Positions 26,239 to 35,642 of a stretch of 64,000 bases of DNA are shown piece by piece. The translations under genes and the position numbers were made by a program. The notes below the pieces were generated by a model that was not told the origin of the DNA, ran no database searches, and worked only from the letters and a program-made list of their open reading frames with translations. Origin of the DNA: VMDJ01 sp038146785 (lineage in GTDB: Bacteria > Pseudomonadota > Gammaproteobacteria > Chromatiales > Chromatiaceae); NCBI GenBank assembly GCA_038146785.1, contig JAYQSI010000016.1:744001-808000 (forward strand). Reading direction: 5' to 3'. The first letter of the stretch is position 1, and every line of letters begins with the position of its first letter.

Positions 26239-27967
26239 TTAGCGCTTAAAGGCATCGCGAAGCTTTTGCTTCTCTTCATCGCTCATCTGGCTGACCGGTT
26301 TGTCGGTAAGTGATTGTTGCAGCGTGTTTTTTTGATGGCTTCGCAAAAGGCTAGAAAGAATTCCGGTTAGTTGCTCGGGTGCGTCATCCATCACCGCGAT
26401 GTTAGCGACCGCTAACTTTGCCAGATACGGGCGAAGAGACTCATCTGCCGCTTCGACCAGAGCTGCACTATGCGTATTTGGGTTAGATGTAACACGATCG
26501 ATCAAATTAGCTAGTACTTCGATGCCTTTTTCTGGGAGATCGCGCCAATTAGGGGGTAATTCTGCTAAAGCGGCATTCGGGTGTTGCAGCACAATCGCCA
26601 CGGCTTTGCTCACAGGAGACATGCCAGGCGCCGAGCTCGCTGCTGCAGGCTTGGCTTGTCGCTTAATTGGGGTGTTCTCTGGCGGTTTGGCTTTGCCGAT
26701 ATCCACGCTGACCCCAAGGCGCTGCTCAAGCGCTTTTTCCATCATCACGCGGAAGGTGCCTTGCGGCAGTTCAGCGAGGAGCGGCTTGGCGAGCTCGCCC
26801 ATGCGTGCCAGTCCGTCAATGCTGTTGGTGTCGACCTGGGATTCAAGTTTGGCAAACAAGAACTCTGAGAGCGGTTGAGCATGCTGCAGTTCTTCACGGA
26901 AAGCATCGGTGCCGATTTTGCGCACCAATGAATCGGGGTCTTCGCCATTGGGTAAGAACAGGAAGCGTGCTTGGCGACCATCTGACATTAAAGGCAAGGC
27001 AGTCTTCAGCGCTTTCCATGCGGCATCTCGACCGGCGCGGTCGCCATCAAAGCAGAACACCACCTCGTTAGCGGTGCGATACAGCTTTTTAAGATGATCG
27101 GGGGTGGTTGCGGTGCCTAAAGTTGCAACCGCATTACGGATATCAAATTGCGCTAAGGCAACCACATCCATATAGCCTTCAACGACGAGAATCTGATCGG
27201 GCTGTTTATGTGTTTGGCGCGTTTCATATAGGCCATAGAGCTCTTGGCCTTTATGGAAGACAGGCGTTTCAGGTGAGTTGAGATACTTGGGTTTGTCATC
27301 ACCGAGTACACGACCACCAAAACCGATGACGCGACCACGTCCATCGCGAATCGGGAAAGATGATCCGTTCGCGCATGCGGTCATACCGTTTGTCGTTTTC
27401 TTTCTCGCTGATCAGTCCAGCATCACGCAGGACTTGGAGCTTTTTATCATCACCACCAAAACGCTTGAGCACGTTATCCCAGCCGGGCGGCGCGTAACCG
27501 AGGGCAAAGTCTTTGGCGATCTCACCACTTAAGCCACGTTGTTTAAGGTAATCGACCGCTTGTTGTTTGGTGGGATGTTCGCGTAGCTGTTGCTCGTAAA
27601 ACTCCGAGACCTTTTGCAGCAAATCATAGATCGGTTTGTGATCTGGCCCTTTGTTGTTAAAGGTCAGCTCGCGAGGGACTTCGATACCTTGATCGGTAGC
27701 AAGTTCTTCTATCGCCTCGGGAAAGCTCAGGCGATCGTATTCCATCAAGAAGCCAACCGCGGTGCCATGCGCGCCACAACCAAAGCAGTGGTAGAACTGC
27801 TTGCTCGGACTGACCGTAAAGGACGGTGTCTTTTCACCATGGAAAGGGCAGCAGGCTTGGTATTCCTTGCCTTTCTTTTGCAAGGTGACACGACGATTGA
27901 TCACATCGACGATATCGACACGACTCAGAAGGTCATCAATGAATTGCTGTGGAATGTTACCTGCCAT
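26239..27967 (-). CDS. dnaG: DNA primase, interrupted by a one-base frameshift
   Basis: Synthesises replication primers. The N-terminal frame (27967 down to about 27355) has the zinc finger CCPFHGEKTPSF..CFGCGAHG and the start of the catalytic core. The second frame has GRGRVIGFGGRVLGDD, the Toprim motifs VEGYMDVVALAQF and FCFDGDRAGRDAAW, and the helicase-binding C-terminus. The switch is a GGG at 27353-27355 (CCC on the coding strand): removing one base gives IIFPIRDGRGRVIGF and about 575 residues, the normal size. Primase is essential, so an assembly indel is the likely cause. Confidence 0.93.
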
Positions 27968-28006
27968 AGCCGAAGCGTATCAGGGCAGGGAAAAGGGCGA
28001 CAGAGT

Positions 28007-28447
28007 TCAGCCCAATTTTTGCTTAACGATGCCGGAAACAGCACCCATGTCACCACGGCCTTGAACCTGTGGCTTCACGATACCCATCACCTTACCCATG
28101 TCAGCCATGCTGCTTGCGCCAGTTTGTGCGATAGCGGCTTCAACGATTGCAGCGATCTCATCTTCGCTAAGTGCTGCAGGTAGGTAGGTTTGGATGATTT
28201 CGACTTCAGCTTCTTCGATGGCTGCCAGATCTTCACGACCGGCATCGGTATATTGCTTAATCGAATCGCGACGCTGCTTGACCATCTTGTCGAGCACAAC
28301 GAGCACTTGCTCATCGTCTAGCTCGATACGCTCATCCACTTCACGCTGCTTAATGGCAGCGGTGATTAAGCGGATAACGCCCAAGCGCGCCTTTTCGCCG
28401 CCTTTCATAGCGGCTTTCATGTCGTCGATGATCTGTGCCTTTAGCAC
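28007..28447 (-). CDS. yqeY: GatB/YqeY domain protein
   Basis: 146 residues, all helical, with IDDMKAAMKGGEKARLGVIR at the start and the tail-like domain (TGASSMADMGKVMGIVKPQV) shared with the GatB C-terminus. The domain may bind tRNA; the cellular role is unsettled. It lies between rpsU and dnaG, a placement known in many gammaproteobacteria outside the enterics. Confidence 0.95.
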   Translation of the reverse strand: MLKAQIIDDMKAAMKGGEKARLGVIRLITAAIKQREVDERIELDDEQVLVVLDKMVKQRRDSIKQYTDAGREDLAAIEEAEVEIIQTYLPAALSEDEIAAIVEAAIAQTGASSMADMGKVMGIVKPQVQGRGDMGAVSGIVKQKLG

Positions 28448-28471
28448 CGAATCAACCCTAAACGAAATGAA

Positions 28472-28687
28472 TTAGTACTGACGCTCGAAACGACGATTGT
28501 CGCGGCTCAGCTTCTTCTGCCAGCGCTTTACAGCAGCTGCAGCTTTGCGCTTACGCTCCCAAGTTGGCTTCTCGTAGAACTCTTTCTTACGAACATCTGC
28601 AAGAGTGCCAGCTTTTTCGCATGAACGCTTGAAGCGACGCATCGCAACTTCGAACGGCTCGTTTTCTTTAACACGTACGTTTGGCAT
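28472..28687 (-). CDS. rpsU: 30S ribosomal protein S21
   Basis: 71 basic residues, PNVRVKENEPFEVAMRRFKR at the N-terminus and a KRKAAAAVKRWQKKL stretch later; the usual S21 length. It is first in the rpsU-yqeY-dnaG-rpoD operon. Its leader contains a CCTTTCC/GGAAGG hairpin. Confidence 0.97.
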   Translation of the reverse strand: MPNVRVKENEPFEVAMRRFKRSCEKAGTLADVRKKEFYEKPTWERKRKAAAAVKRWQKKLSRDNRRFERQY

Positions 28688-28765
28688 TACTTCCTCTGGG
28701 CTCTAAACCCGTTAGACTATCTGTTTCAAGCCACGGAAAATTCCTTCCGGGCGGAAAGGCGCAGG

Positions 28766-28794
28766 ATTCTACTGGGTTAAATGAAGTTTTGCAA
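28766..28794 (-). promoter_or_regulatory. Sigma-70 promoter for the rpsU-dnaG-rpoD operon
   Basis: On the minus strand TTGCAA (28794-28789), 17-base spacer, TAGAAT (28771-28766). It gives a leader of about 70 bases before rpsU. It overlaps the tsaD start region on the other strand. Confidence 0.55.
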
Positions 28795-28806
28795 AGGAAA
28801 GATTGC

Positions 28807-29838
28807 GTGTTAGTGCTGGGGATTGAAAGTTCGTGCGATGAGACCGGTGTGGCGCTTTATGACAGCGCTAAGGGCTTGATTGCACACGAAGTTTATAGCC
28901 AGATCGAGCTGCATGCGGAGTATGGCGGCGTGGTGCCAGAATTGGCCTCGCGGGACCATGTGCGCAAGCTCGCGCCGATGGTGCAGCAATTGCTCGCAGA
29001 AGCGGATCTGAAAGGCGATCAAATCGATGGCGTGGCCTACACCTCAGGCCCTGGTTTAGCCGGAGCGTTGTTGGTTGGTGCGGCCATGGGGCGGACCTTG
29101 GCCTGGAGCTGGGGTGTGCCTGCGGTGGGCGTACATCACATGGAAGGGCATCTGTTAGCGCCGTTGCTCGAGGGTGATCGTCCTGACTTTCCTTTTGTCG
29201 CTTTGCTGGTCTCAGGTGGACATACCCAGCTCGTGTTGGTTGAAGGTATCGGCAAATACAAATTGCTCGGTGAGTCAGTCGATGATGCCGCGGGTGAAGC
29301 GTTTGATAAAACCGCTAAGTTGCTTGAACTGGGATACCCCGGTGGGCCTTTGCTCGCAAAGCTCGCCGAGCAAGGTGATCCGACACGTTTTCGTTTCCCA
29401 CGTCCGATGACTGATCGTCCGGGCTTGGATTTTTCTTTCTCGGGTTTGAAGACCTTTGCGCTGACCACGCTACAAAATGAATCAAAGAATTGTTCGGGTG
29501 CTGAGTTAGAAACGCTCAAAGCGGATATCTCACGCGCATTTGAAGATGCGGTCGTCGATACCTTAGCGATCAAGTGCAAACGCGCTTTAGAGCAAACTGG
29601 CTCGAATCAGTTGGTGATGGCAGGTGGCGTGAGTGCTAATAAACGGCTGCGTGCTGCGGTTGATACTTTGACCGCTGACTTAGGTGGTCGCGCTTATTAT
29701 CCGCGTCCTGAGTTGTGTACCGATAACGGTGCGATGATTGCTTTTGCCGGTTGTCAGCGATTGCTTGCGGGTGAATCGGGTGATTTGTCGTTTGGTATTA
29801 AGCCGCGTTGGCCAATGACCGAGCTCGAGCCGGCTTAA
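28807..29838 (+). CDS. tsaD: tRNA threonylcarbamoyladenosine transferase TsaD
   Basis: Catalytic subunit of t6A37 tRNA modification. GTG 28807 gives VLVLGIESSCDETGVALYDS and 343 residues, matching the family N-terminus; the longer frame from 28681 has no homology-like sequence and overlaps rpsU. The ligand motifs are HHMEGHLLAPL (metal His pair) and LLVSGGHTQLVLV; VMAGGVSANKRLR is near the C-terminus. AAAGGAAAG precedes the start. Divergent from rpsU, as in many gammaproteobacteria. Confidence 0.96.
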   Translation: MLVLGIESSCDETGVALYDSAKGLIAHEVYSQIELHAEYGGVVPELASRDHVRKLAPMVQQLLAEADLKGDQIDGVAYTSGPGLAGALLVGAAMGRTLAWSWGVPAVGVHHMEGHLLAPLLEGDRPDFPFVALLVSGGHTQLVLVEGIGKYKLLGESVDDAAGEAFDKTAKLLELGYPGGPLLAKLAEQGDPTRFRFPRPMTDRPGLDFSFSGLKTFALTTLQNESKNCSGAELETLKADISRAFEDAVVDTLAIKCKRALEQTGSNQLVMAGGVSANKRLRAAVDTLTADLGGRAYYPRPELCTDNGAMIAFAGCQRLLAGESGDLSFGIKPRWPMTELEPA

Positions 29839-30440
29839 GATTTCTTTTTGCCAATCAAGCTTTCTTCGCCGCTGATCAAGCGTTGGATGTTGCTCTTGTG
29901 ACGCCAGAACAAAATGATGCTCATGATAATTTGCATCACGATCAGCTCATCAGCCGGCCAAATCCAATAAATAATCACCGGTGCTAAGGCCATAGAAACC
30001 AGTGCGGATAGCGATGAGATCTTGACGACCTTCGCCATGAATAACCAGATGCCCGCGACGGCTAAACCAATACCCCAATGCAAACCGAACTGAGTGCCAA
30101 GTGCGGTCGCAACACCTTTGCCACCTTTAAAGCCAAAGAAAACCGGATACAGATGTCCTAAGAAAGCTGCCATGGCTGCTAGGGCAAAGGTGAGTGTAGA
30201 GACATCGAGTAGATGACCTGCTGCAACCGGCAGTACACCTTTGAGCATGTCGCCAAGCAAGGTGATCGCAGCGGCTTTTTTGCCACCAATGCGCAACACG
30301 TTGGTCGCACCTGGGTTGTTTGAGCCTTCGCTGCGTGGGTCAGGTAATCCCATCAGGCGGCAAACAATAATGGCGCTCGAGATAGAGCCAATCAGATAAG
30401 CCGCAACGATAAGGCCAAGTTCAGTCATTGATAAATCCAT
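29835..30440 (-). CDS. plsY: Glycerol-3-phosphate acyltransferase PlsY
   Basis: Membrane acyltransferase using acyl-phosphate to make lysophosphatidate. From ATG 30440 (MDLSMTELGLIV) it is 201 residues with about five membrane helices and the motifs GSISSAIIVCRLMGLPDPR, GSNNPGATNVLRIGGK and the glycine-rich FGFKGGKGVATALG. An upstream start at 30488 adds an unlikely polar tail. Convergent with tsaD (4-base overlap) and divergent from folB. Confidence 0.94.
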   Translation of the reverse strand: MDLSMTELGLIVAAYLIGSISSAIIVCRLMGLPDPRSEGSNNPGATNVLRIGGKKAAAITLLGDMLKGVLPVAAGHLLDVSTLTFALAAMAAFLGHLYPVFFGFKGGKGVATALGTQFGLHWGIGLAVAGIWLFMAKVVKISSLSALVSMALAPVIIYWIWPADELIVMQIIMSIILFWRHKSNIQRLISGEESLIGKKKS

Positions 30441-30512
30441 GTCGGCATTCTCTGAGCTGCAGCTAGCTGCGGTCAAGCGGCGTGTCATCAGTTAAGATTG
30501 ATTAAAGCCTGA

Positions 30513-30881
30513 ATGGAACAAATGATGGATACAGTTTTTTTACGCGATCTTAAGATTGATACGGTTATCGGTATCTATGGTTGGGAGCGTCGCGTTCGCC
30601 AAACCCTGATCTTTGATCTTGAGATGAGTGCCGATGTCGCGAAAGCGGCCAAGACCGACAAGATAGAAGATGCGCTGAACTACAAATCAATTGCTAAGCG
30701 TTTGCAGCAGTATGTCGGTGAAAGTGAATTCGAGCTTATCGAGACATTGGCGGAAGAGTGCGCTCGGATTATTCGCGAAGAGTTTAATGTTGCTTGGGTG
30801 AAGTTAACGCTGAATAAAAAAGGCGCAGTACGTGGTGCCACCGATGTGGGTGTGATTATTGAGCGCGGAGAGCGTGCTTAA
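30513..30881 (+). CDS. folB: Dihydroneopterin aldolase
   Basis: Folate-pathway aldolase/epimerase. 122 residues with DTVFLRDLKIDTVIGIYGWE at the start and YKSIAKRLQQYVGE and FELIETLAEECARIIRE later. Start could be 30513 or the ATGs at 30522/30525. The stop overlaps the folK start by one base, so folB-folK is an operon. Confidence 0.94.
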   Translation: MEQMMDTVFLRDLKIDTVIGIYGWERRVRQTLIFDLEMSADVAKAAKTDKIEDALNYKSIAKRLQQYVGESEFELIETLAEECARIIREEFNVAWVKLTLNKKGAVRGATDVGVIIERGERA

Positions 30882-31363
30882 TGGCATGGGTGTGGGTCAG
30901 CATTGGTAGCAATATTGATCGCGAAAATAATATTCGCGGATCACTGCAAGCACTTGAAGCTGAATTTGGCGAGCTTGTGATCTCGCCAACCTATGAAACA
31001 CCGGCCGAAGGTTTTGATGGTGATGCGTTTTTTAACCTTGTCGCTGGCTTTAATACCGATTTAACGCCTGCTGAGCTGCACATCAAGCTTCGAGAAATCG
31101 AGCATGACTTTGGTCGTGTGCGAACGAGCGAGAAATTTAACGCGCGGACGATGGATATCGATGCCTTAACCTATGACGATCAAGTGACAGACGAGGGTGG
31201 TAAGCATCTGCCGCGTGATGAGATCGAAAAATACGCTTTTGTATTAAAGCCACTTGTTGATGTTGCACCCGATGAGATTCATCCTGAGTGTGGTGTGAGC
31301 TATGCAGCGCTTTGGGAAAACTTTTCAGGTGATAAAGACGCACTCATTCAAGTGCATCTGTAA
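30881..31363 (+). CDS. folK: 2-amino-4-hydroxy-6-hydroxymethyldihydropteridine pyrophosphokinase
   Basis: Adds pyrophosphate to the pterin in folate synthesis. 160 residues: WVSIGSNIDRENNIRGSL, PTYETPAEGF, and the signature RTMDIDALTYDD, followed by LPRDEIEKYAFVLKPLVDVA. It overlaps folB and is convergent with the pteridine-reductase-like gene, keeping folate genes together. Confidence 0.93.
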   Translation: MAWVWVSIGSNIDRENNIRGSLQALEAEFGELVISPTYETPAEGFDGDAFFNLVAGFNTDLTPAELHIKLREIEHDFGRVRTSEKFNARTMDIDALTYDDQVTDEGGKHLPRDEIEKYAFVLKPLVDVAPDEIHPECGVSYAALWENFSGDKDALIQVHL

Positions 31364-31364
31364 T

Positions 31365-32105
31365 TTACTGCTGAACGCTGCGACCACCATCGACCGCTAA
31401 GATCTGTCCGGTCACATAATCATTACCATCCACCATAAACATAATCGCGTTAACGATCTGTTCAGCGCCAGCAGGTCGACCCATCGGAATGCGCTTTAGG
31501 ATTTCTTGTTTATCGGTGGTGTGCTCAGCGCCGGTTGGCCAGAGTGCTGCACCAGGTGCTACGCCATTCACACGCACATCCGGTGCAAGCTCGAGTGCGA
31601 GTGTTTTTACCATCATCGCGTTTGCTGCTTTTGCCATCACATACACAGGGTGCTTTGGTTTTGGTCGCTCAGCATAGATATCGACAAGATTCACAATGCA
31701 GCCTTTTTGTTTGGCAAGTTCTGGCGCTAAGGCTTGGCTTAAAAAGAAAGGTGCACGTGCATTACTGCCAAATAAATCATCCCAGTGTTCCTGAGTGGCT
31801 GTGCCCATTGGGGTTGGGTAAAAGCTACTGGCATTGTTAATCAGCACATCTAAACGACCTTTAACCTCTAGCGTCTCTTTAGCGAGCTTTTCAACCGCTT
31901 GCATGTCACACAGATCCGCTTGAATCAGCACAGAGGAATTCGCGCGATTTTCATTCAGGCGCTTCACTAATGCCGCTGCCGGTTCACGTGAAGAGCGGTA
32001 ATGCACAATCACAAAATAGCCAGCTTTATGTAAGGCATCGCAGGTTGCAGCGCCAATGCGTGCGGCAGCACCGGTGACTAAAGCAACTTTTTCGGTCTGT
32101 GACAT
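31365..32105 (-). CDS. Pteridine reductase-like short-chain dehydrogenase (FolM-like)
   Basis: 246 residues from ATG 32105 (MSQTEKVALVTGAAARIGAA). NADPH Rossmann motif TGAAARIG, the NNAS strand, active-site Asp-Tyr-Lys region (VDIYAERPKPKHPVYVMAKA) and C-terminal TGQILAVDGGRS. Sequence and its place beside folB-folK suggest reduction of dihydropterins or dihydrofolate, like FolM/PTR1. This is inference; a generic SDR is possible. An upstream start at 32144 is less likely given an AGGGAGTCATTC just before 32105. Confidence 0.82.
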   Translation of the reverse strand: MSQTEKVALVTGAAARIGAATCDALHKAGYFVIVHYRSSREPAAALVKRLNENRANSSVLIQADLCDMQAVEKLAKETLEVKGRLDVLINNASSFYPTPMGTATQEHWDDLFGSNARAPFFLSQALAPELAKQKGCIVNLVDIYAERPKPKHPVYVMAKAANAMMVKTLALELAPDVRVNGVAPGAALWPTGAEHTTDKQEILKRIPMGRPAGAEQIVNAIMFMVDGNDYVTGQILAVDGGRSVQQ

Positions 32106-32160
32106 TGAATGACTCCCTTCAACGTGAGGTTCTTTATAATGCAAACAACTATATCAATCT

Positions 32161-33318
32161 TTGCGACTGTATAACCGCGTGACAGAGTCTGTTGAACAAG
32201 CTATCCACAAAGCCATTGGCGAGCAAATCGTCAAAGAGGGTGGTCTTGTCGATTTTGAGCGTTTTATGTCGCTAGCCTTATATGCCCCAGGCTTGGGCTA
32301 CTACGTGAATGGTGCGCAAAAGTTTGGTGTTGGGGGTGACTTCATTACCGCCCCTGAATTATCGCCACTGTTTGGGCAATCACTCGCGCATCAGATCGCT
32401 GAGGTCTTTAGTGCTTTAGAGCAACCTTGTGTGTTGGAATTTGGTGCGGGCTCAGGTGCCTTAGCGGTGAGTGTGCTGGAGCAGCTTGAACAGCTCGATT
32501 GCTTGCCAGTGCGTTATCAAATCCTTGAGCTCAGTGCAGAGCTGCAACAACGTCAGCGCGAAACCATTCAGCAAGCGCTGCCACATTTGTTAGAGCGCGT
32601 GGAATGGTTATCGCATATGCCATCGTCACCTTGGCAAGGCGTGGTGATTGCCAATGAGGTACTTGATGCGATGCCAGTACAGCGGGTTAAAAAAACAGCT
32701 GATCAATGGCAGATGCAGTGGGTGAGTTATTCGGATGATGCGTATCAAGCAACATGGTTAGATGCGACCGATGACACATTGCTCAAACAGCTTGATGCCT
32801 TAGAGGCGCGCTTAGGCCAATTTGCAGATGGCTATGAGTCTGAGGTTAATCGGCATGTCGATGGTTGGATCTCAGCGTTATCGCAAATGATTGATCAGGG
32901 CGCTGTGATCTTGGTGGATTACGGCTATCCAGAAGCAGCTTATTACCATCCTGAGCGATCAGCGGGCACCTTGATTTGTCATTATCAACACAAGGCCTAC
33001 AACGATCCTTTGCAACGTGTTGGCTCACAAGACATCACCGCGAATGTTGATTTCAGTGCAGTCGCAGAAGCTGGAGTGAATCACGGTTTTGATTTAGCAG
33101 GTTTTACAACACAGTCTTTTTTCTTGATGAATAATGGCATTGCCGAGTTATTGGATGAGGATCCGATGAGCGATCGTTATATACATCAAGCCCAAGCGAT
33201 GAAGCAGCTGACCTTGCCGACAGAAATGGGTGAGCGATTTAAAGTGATTGCCTTTAGTAAAGGGTTGGACCTTGCGATGCGTGGCTTTGCGGTAGGAGAT
33301 CAACGTGCCTATCTTTAA
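32161..33318 (+). CDS. MidA/NDUFAF7-like SAM-dependent methyltransferase
   Basis: 385 residues with the family's early motif LALYAPGLGYYVNGAQKFG, GDFITAPELSPLFGQ, SAM-binding VLEFGAGSGALAVSVLE and the later VILVDYGYPEAAYYHPER. The eukaryotic homologue dimethylates an arginine in complex I; the bacterial role is unproven. Start is uncertain: TTG 32161 or GTG 32179; neither has a clear ribosome-binding site. The stop overlaps the next gene by 14 bases. Confidence 0.86.
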   Translation: MRLYNRVTESVEQAIHKAIGEQIVKEGGLVDFERFMSLALYAPGLGYYVNGAQKFGVGGDFITAPELSPLFGQSLAHQIAEVFSALEQPCVLEFGAGSGALAVSVLEQLEQLDCLPVRYQILELSAELQQRQRETIQQALPHLLERVEWLSHMPSSPWQGVVIANEVLDAMPVQRVKKTADQWQMQWVSYSDDAYQATWLDATDDTLLKQLDALEARLGQFADGYESEVNRHVDGWISALSQMIDQGAVILVDYGYPEAAYYHPERSAGTLICHYQHKAYNDPLQRVGSQDITANVDFSAVAEAGVNHGFDLAGFTTQSFFLMNNGIAELLDEDPMSDRYIHQAQAMKQLTLPTEMGERFKVIAFSKGLDLAMRGFAVGDQRAYL

Positions 33319-34015
33319 GCTCGGTCTGTTGGTCAGTGTGGCGTTGATGCTCGGTGCCTGTATGTCGCAGCCAAAGCCAACTGATCCGATTCAGCCACGC
33401 GAGTTTAAGCTGAGTGATGTCGCTAAAAGCGATGTCGATATGGCGGCAGAAATCGCAGTTAAACAATGGCGCGGCTATCTGCGCGAGATCGCTGAAAAAT
33501 TGTATCTACGTAATCCCAATCAATTACGTCGATCAGATCAACCTAATTTAACTGCACAACAGGCCGCGGCGCGATTGATTAAAGCGGATGGTGATCTGCC
33601 ACAAATCAAAACGGCTAAGTCTTCCGATAAAGTGGCGTTAGCCTTTGATCCATTATTTACCGGTGATCGGGTTGCTGCTTTTGTGGGTGGTTTATATGGC
33701 ATGTATAAAACCACCTACGGAAACGATGGTGAGTTCTTCATGCATCATGAGTTTGATCCGCAAAAGCTCTATTACTTAGCGCGTAATACCGAGATAGCGG
33801 ATTGGCAGCTGCGCAATAAGCGCGATGAGGCAGGGCGTTTATTTTTAATCAGTCACGGCGATGCCAAGGTCGGTGTGAACCTGACCTTCTCGCGGATCTT
33901 CGGTAAGTTGATTGGTATGAATGATCTATTTGCAGAGGTGGTTGCAGATACCACCAATCGTACGATCAAAAACGTCATCCAAGGCTTCGCTTCAGCGGTG
34001 TTCTTCCCGATTTAG
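33305..34015 (+). CDS. Putative outer- or inner-membrane lipoprotein, function unknown
   Basis: 236 residues from GTG 33305 (TAGGAGAT upstream). Hydrophobic N-terminus and lipobox LGAC (Cys at about residue 19) indicate lipidation. The mature part is soluble and mostly helical, ending with a small hydrophobic stretch. Not recognised. It overlaps the upstream methyltransferase and is convergent by 4 bases with the next gene. Confidence 0.75.
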   Translation: MPIFKLGLLVSVALMLGACMSQPKPTDPIQPREFKLSDVAKSDVDMAAEIAVKQWRGYLREIAEKLYLRNPNQLRRSDQPNLTAQQAAARLIKADGDLPQIKTAKSSDKVALAFDPLFTGDRVAAFVGGLYGMYKTTYGNDGEFFMHHEFDPQKLYYLARNTEIADWQLRNKRDEAGRLFLISHGDAKVGVNLTFSRIFGKLIGMNDLFAEVVADTTNRTIKNVIQGFASAVFFPI

Positions 34016-34968
34016 TCTTCGTGACGAGCGCGTGCGCGTAAACGATCGAGCTTGCCGGCTTTATCGTGTCGCAGTAGTACAGTCGGGACGATTCCACTCA
34101 TGCTTGCGGCATCAATACCTAAACGTGCCAAGCCGTTATCGCTACATACGCTCGCGGTTTGTAGCGAGTTGTAGTTATCCATGGTGAATAACTTGCCTGG
34201 TAAGTTCTGCAAAATACGCGCTTGAATACGTGCGGCAACATCGGGCAGTTCAATGATCAGCTTCTTGCGCTCCATCACTTTGGCGAGGAACTCAACAACC
34301 TCACGCAAGGTGTACTCCTCAGGGCCACAGAGCTCATAGGTCTGACCAAAGGTGGTTCTATCGTCCACGCTTTGCGCAAAAGCCTTAACAACATCTTCAA
34401 TATAAACCGGTGCGAAGCGTGACTTTGCACAGGCCAACGGTAATGGTCCTGGTATCTTCATTAAGCCGGCAAAGCGATTTAAGAAGCCATCACCTGGTCC
34501 AAAAATGACCGAAGGGCGGAAGATGGTGAAGTTGATGTTCGGTTGGCACATCGCGCGAACACGATTCTCTGCCTCACCTTTCGTTTTTAAGTAGGTGCTG
34601 CTACCTGCATCTTGATCTGCTTGTAGCGCACTCATTTGAATGTAACGTTTTATGCCGGCGGCATGACATGCCTCAATGGCATTTTCGGTGATGCCGACGT
34701 GTACTTCGCGGAAGCCCTCGCGTTTGTTAGCAGGATTAAGAATGCCCACCAAGTTGATCACAGCATCACAGCCTTTAACTGCTTGCTTAAGCTGATCTAA
34801 ATCGTAGGGGTTTGCTTGTACCAACTCCGCGCTCAATTTGAGCTCTGGATGACGATGCGCGTGACGGGTAATCACACGGCACTGATGGCCAAGGTTTGCT
34901 AAGACGTGAGTAAGACGGCGACCGACAAAGCCAGTGCCACCGATCAATGCAACTTTTGTAAATTTCAT
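34012..34968 (-). CDS. NDUFA9-like NAD(P)-binding epimerase-family protein
   Basis: 318 residues of the atypical extended SDR type: GGTGFVGRRLTHVLANLG nucleotide motif, INLVGIL, and IFRPSVIFGPGDGFLNR. This resembles the complex-I NDUFA9-like proteins found in proteobacteria, which may bind NAD(P)H structurally rather than catalyse; the usual YxxxK is changed to a less clear form (STYLKTKGEAE). Role unknown. Interestingly it lies close to a NDUFAF7-like methyltransferase, both eukaryotic complex-I-associated families, though no nuo genes are in the window. Confidence 0.82.
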   Translation of the reverse strand: MKFTKVALIGGTGFVGRRLTHVLANLGHQCRVITRHAHRHPELKLSAELVQANPYDLDQLKQAVKGCDAVINLVGILNPANKREGFREVHVGITENAIEACHAAGIKRYIQMSALQADQDAGSSTYLKTKGEAENRVRAMCQPNINFTIFRPSVIFGPGDGFLNRFAGLMKIPGPLPLACAKSRFAPVYIEDVVKAFAQSVDDRTTFGQTYELCGPEEYTLREVVEFLAKVMERKKLIIELPDVAARIQARILQNLPGKLFTMDNYNSLQTASVCSDNGLARLGIDAASMSGIVPTVLLRHDKAGKLDRLRARARHED

Positions 34969-35012
34969 AAGGGCAGTCGTTGTTATTTTTTTCTAAAGAT
35001 ACCTTATTCAGG

Positions 35013-35558
35013 CTACTCAGTGACAGTCTCAGGTATATGACGAATCAACACGAGGCTTTGCATGTGCATATCCCGCAGCGCGATTTGATTGCCATCGATC
35101 TGGAAGTCATAACGACTCGCGATGGCTTTAGGGTCGTTAGCCGGTTGTAGCCAGATCGCCTCAGGATCTATGCGGATGTACAAATCTTGGTGCGTTTTCG
35201 CGTCAACATACAGTCGTGCAAGGTTTCCTCGAACCAGCATAAGGCCGCCGCGATTGGTCCGCCAATTGCCCTGCAGGTACTGCAAAAGCTGACGCTCAAT
35301 TGGGATAAAAGGGGGCGCGTAATAAGGCTGGTTGAATCCCGGATAAGAAAAGTTAGTGCGATTACGGGTCTCAGAGAGAGGCTCTAGCCCAGGCGGGAAG
35401 TTCCACTGGGGTTGGTTGGTGTTTTGCTGCTGATTGAGTTGGGCGAGGCCTTTGGCCATACCTTGCATCAGATCACCGACAAGATTGCCCGAGCCAGCAG
35501 CTGAGACGGAGCTCGCTAAGCTAATGAAAAGGCTAAAAATAATGGTGCGCTGCAACAT
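35013..35558 (-). CDS. Hypothetical exported protein, 181 residues
   Basis: Signal peptide LQRTIIFSLFISLASSVSAA, then a Gln/Asn/Pro-rich segment and a C-terminal beta-rich domain (LLQYLQGNWRTNRGGLMLVR and IDPEAIWLQPANDPKAI). No family was recognised. It is probably periplasmic or outer-membrane associated. It is transcribed away from rsd. Confidence 0.75.
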   Translation of the reverse strand: MLQRTIIFSLFISLASSVSAAGSGNLVGDLMQGMAKGLAQLNQQQNTNQPQWNFPPGLEPLSETRNRTNFSYPGFNQPYYAPPFIPIERQLLQYLQGNWRTNRGGLMLVRGNLARLYVDAKTHQDLYIRIDPEAIWLQPANDPKAIASRYDFQIDGNQIALRDMHMQSLVLIRHIPETVTE

Positions 35559-35642
35559 AAAGTAGGGCTCAAAAATACAACTTTAATTCGTATTTTTCGG
35601 TAAAATCTTCCGACAACATAACAAAAGCAAAGGTCTCTGGAA

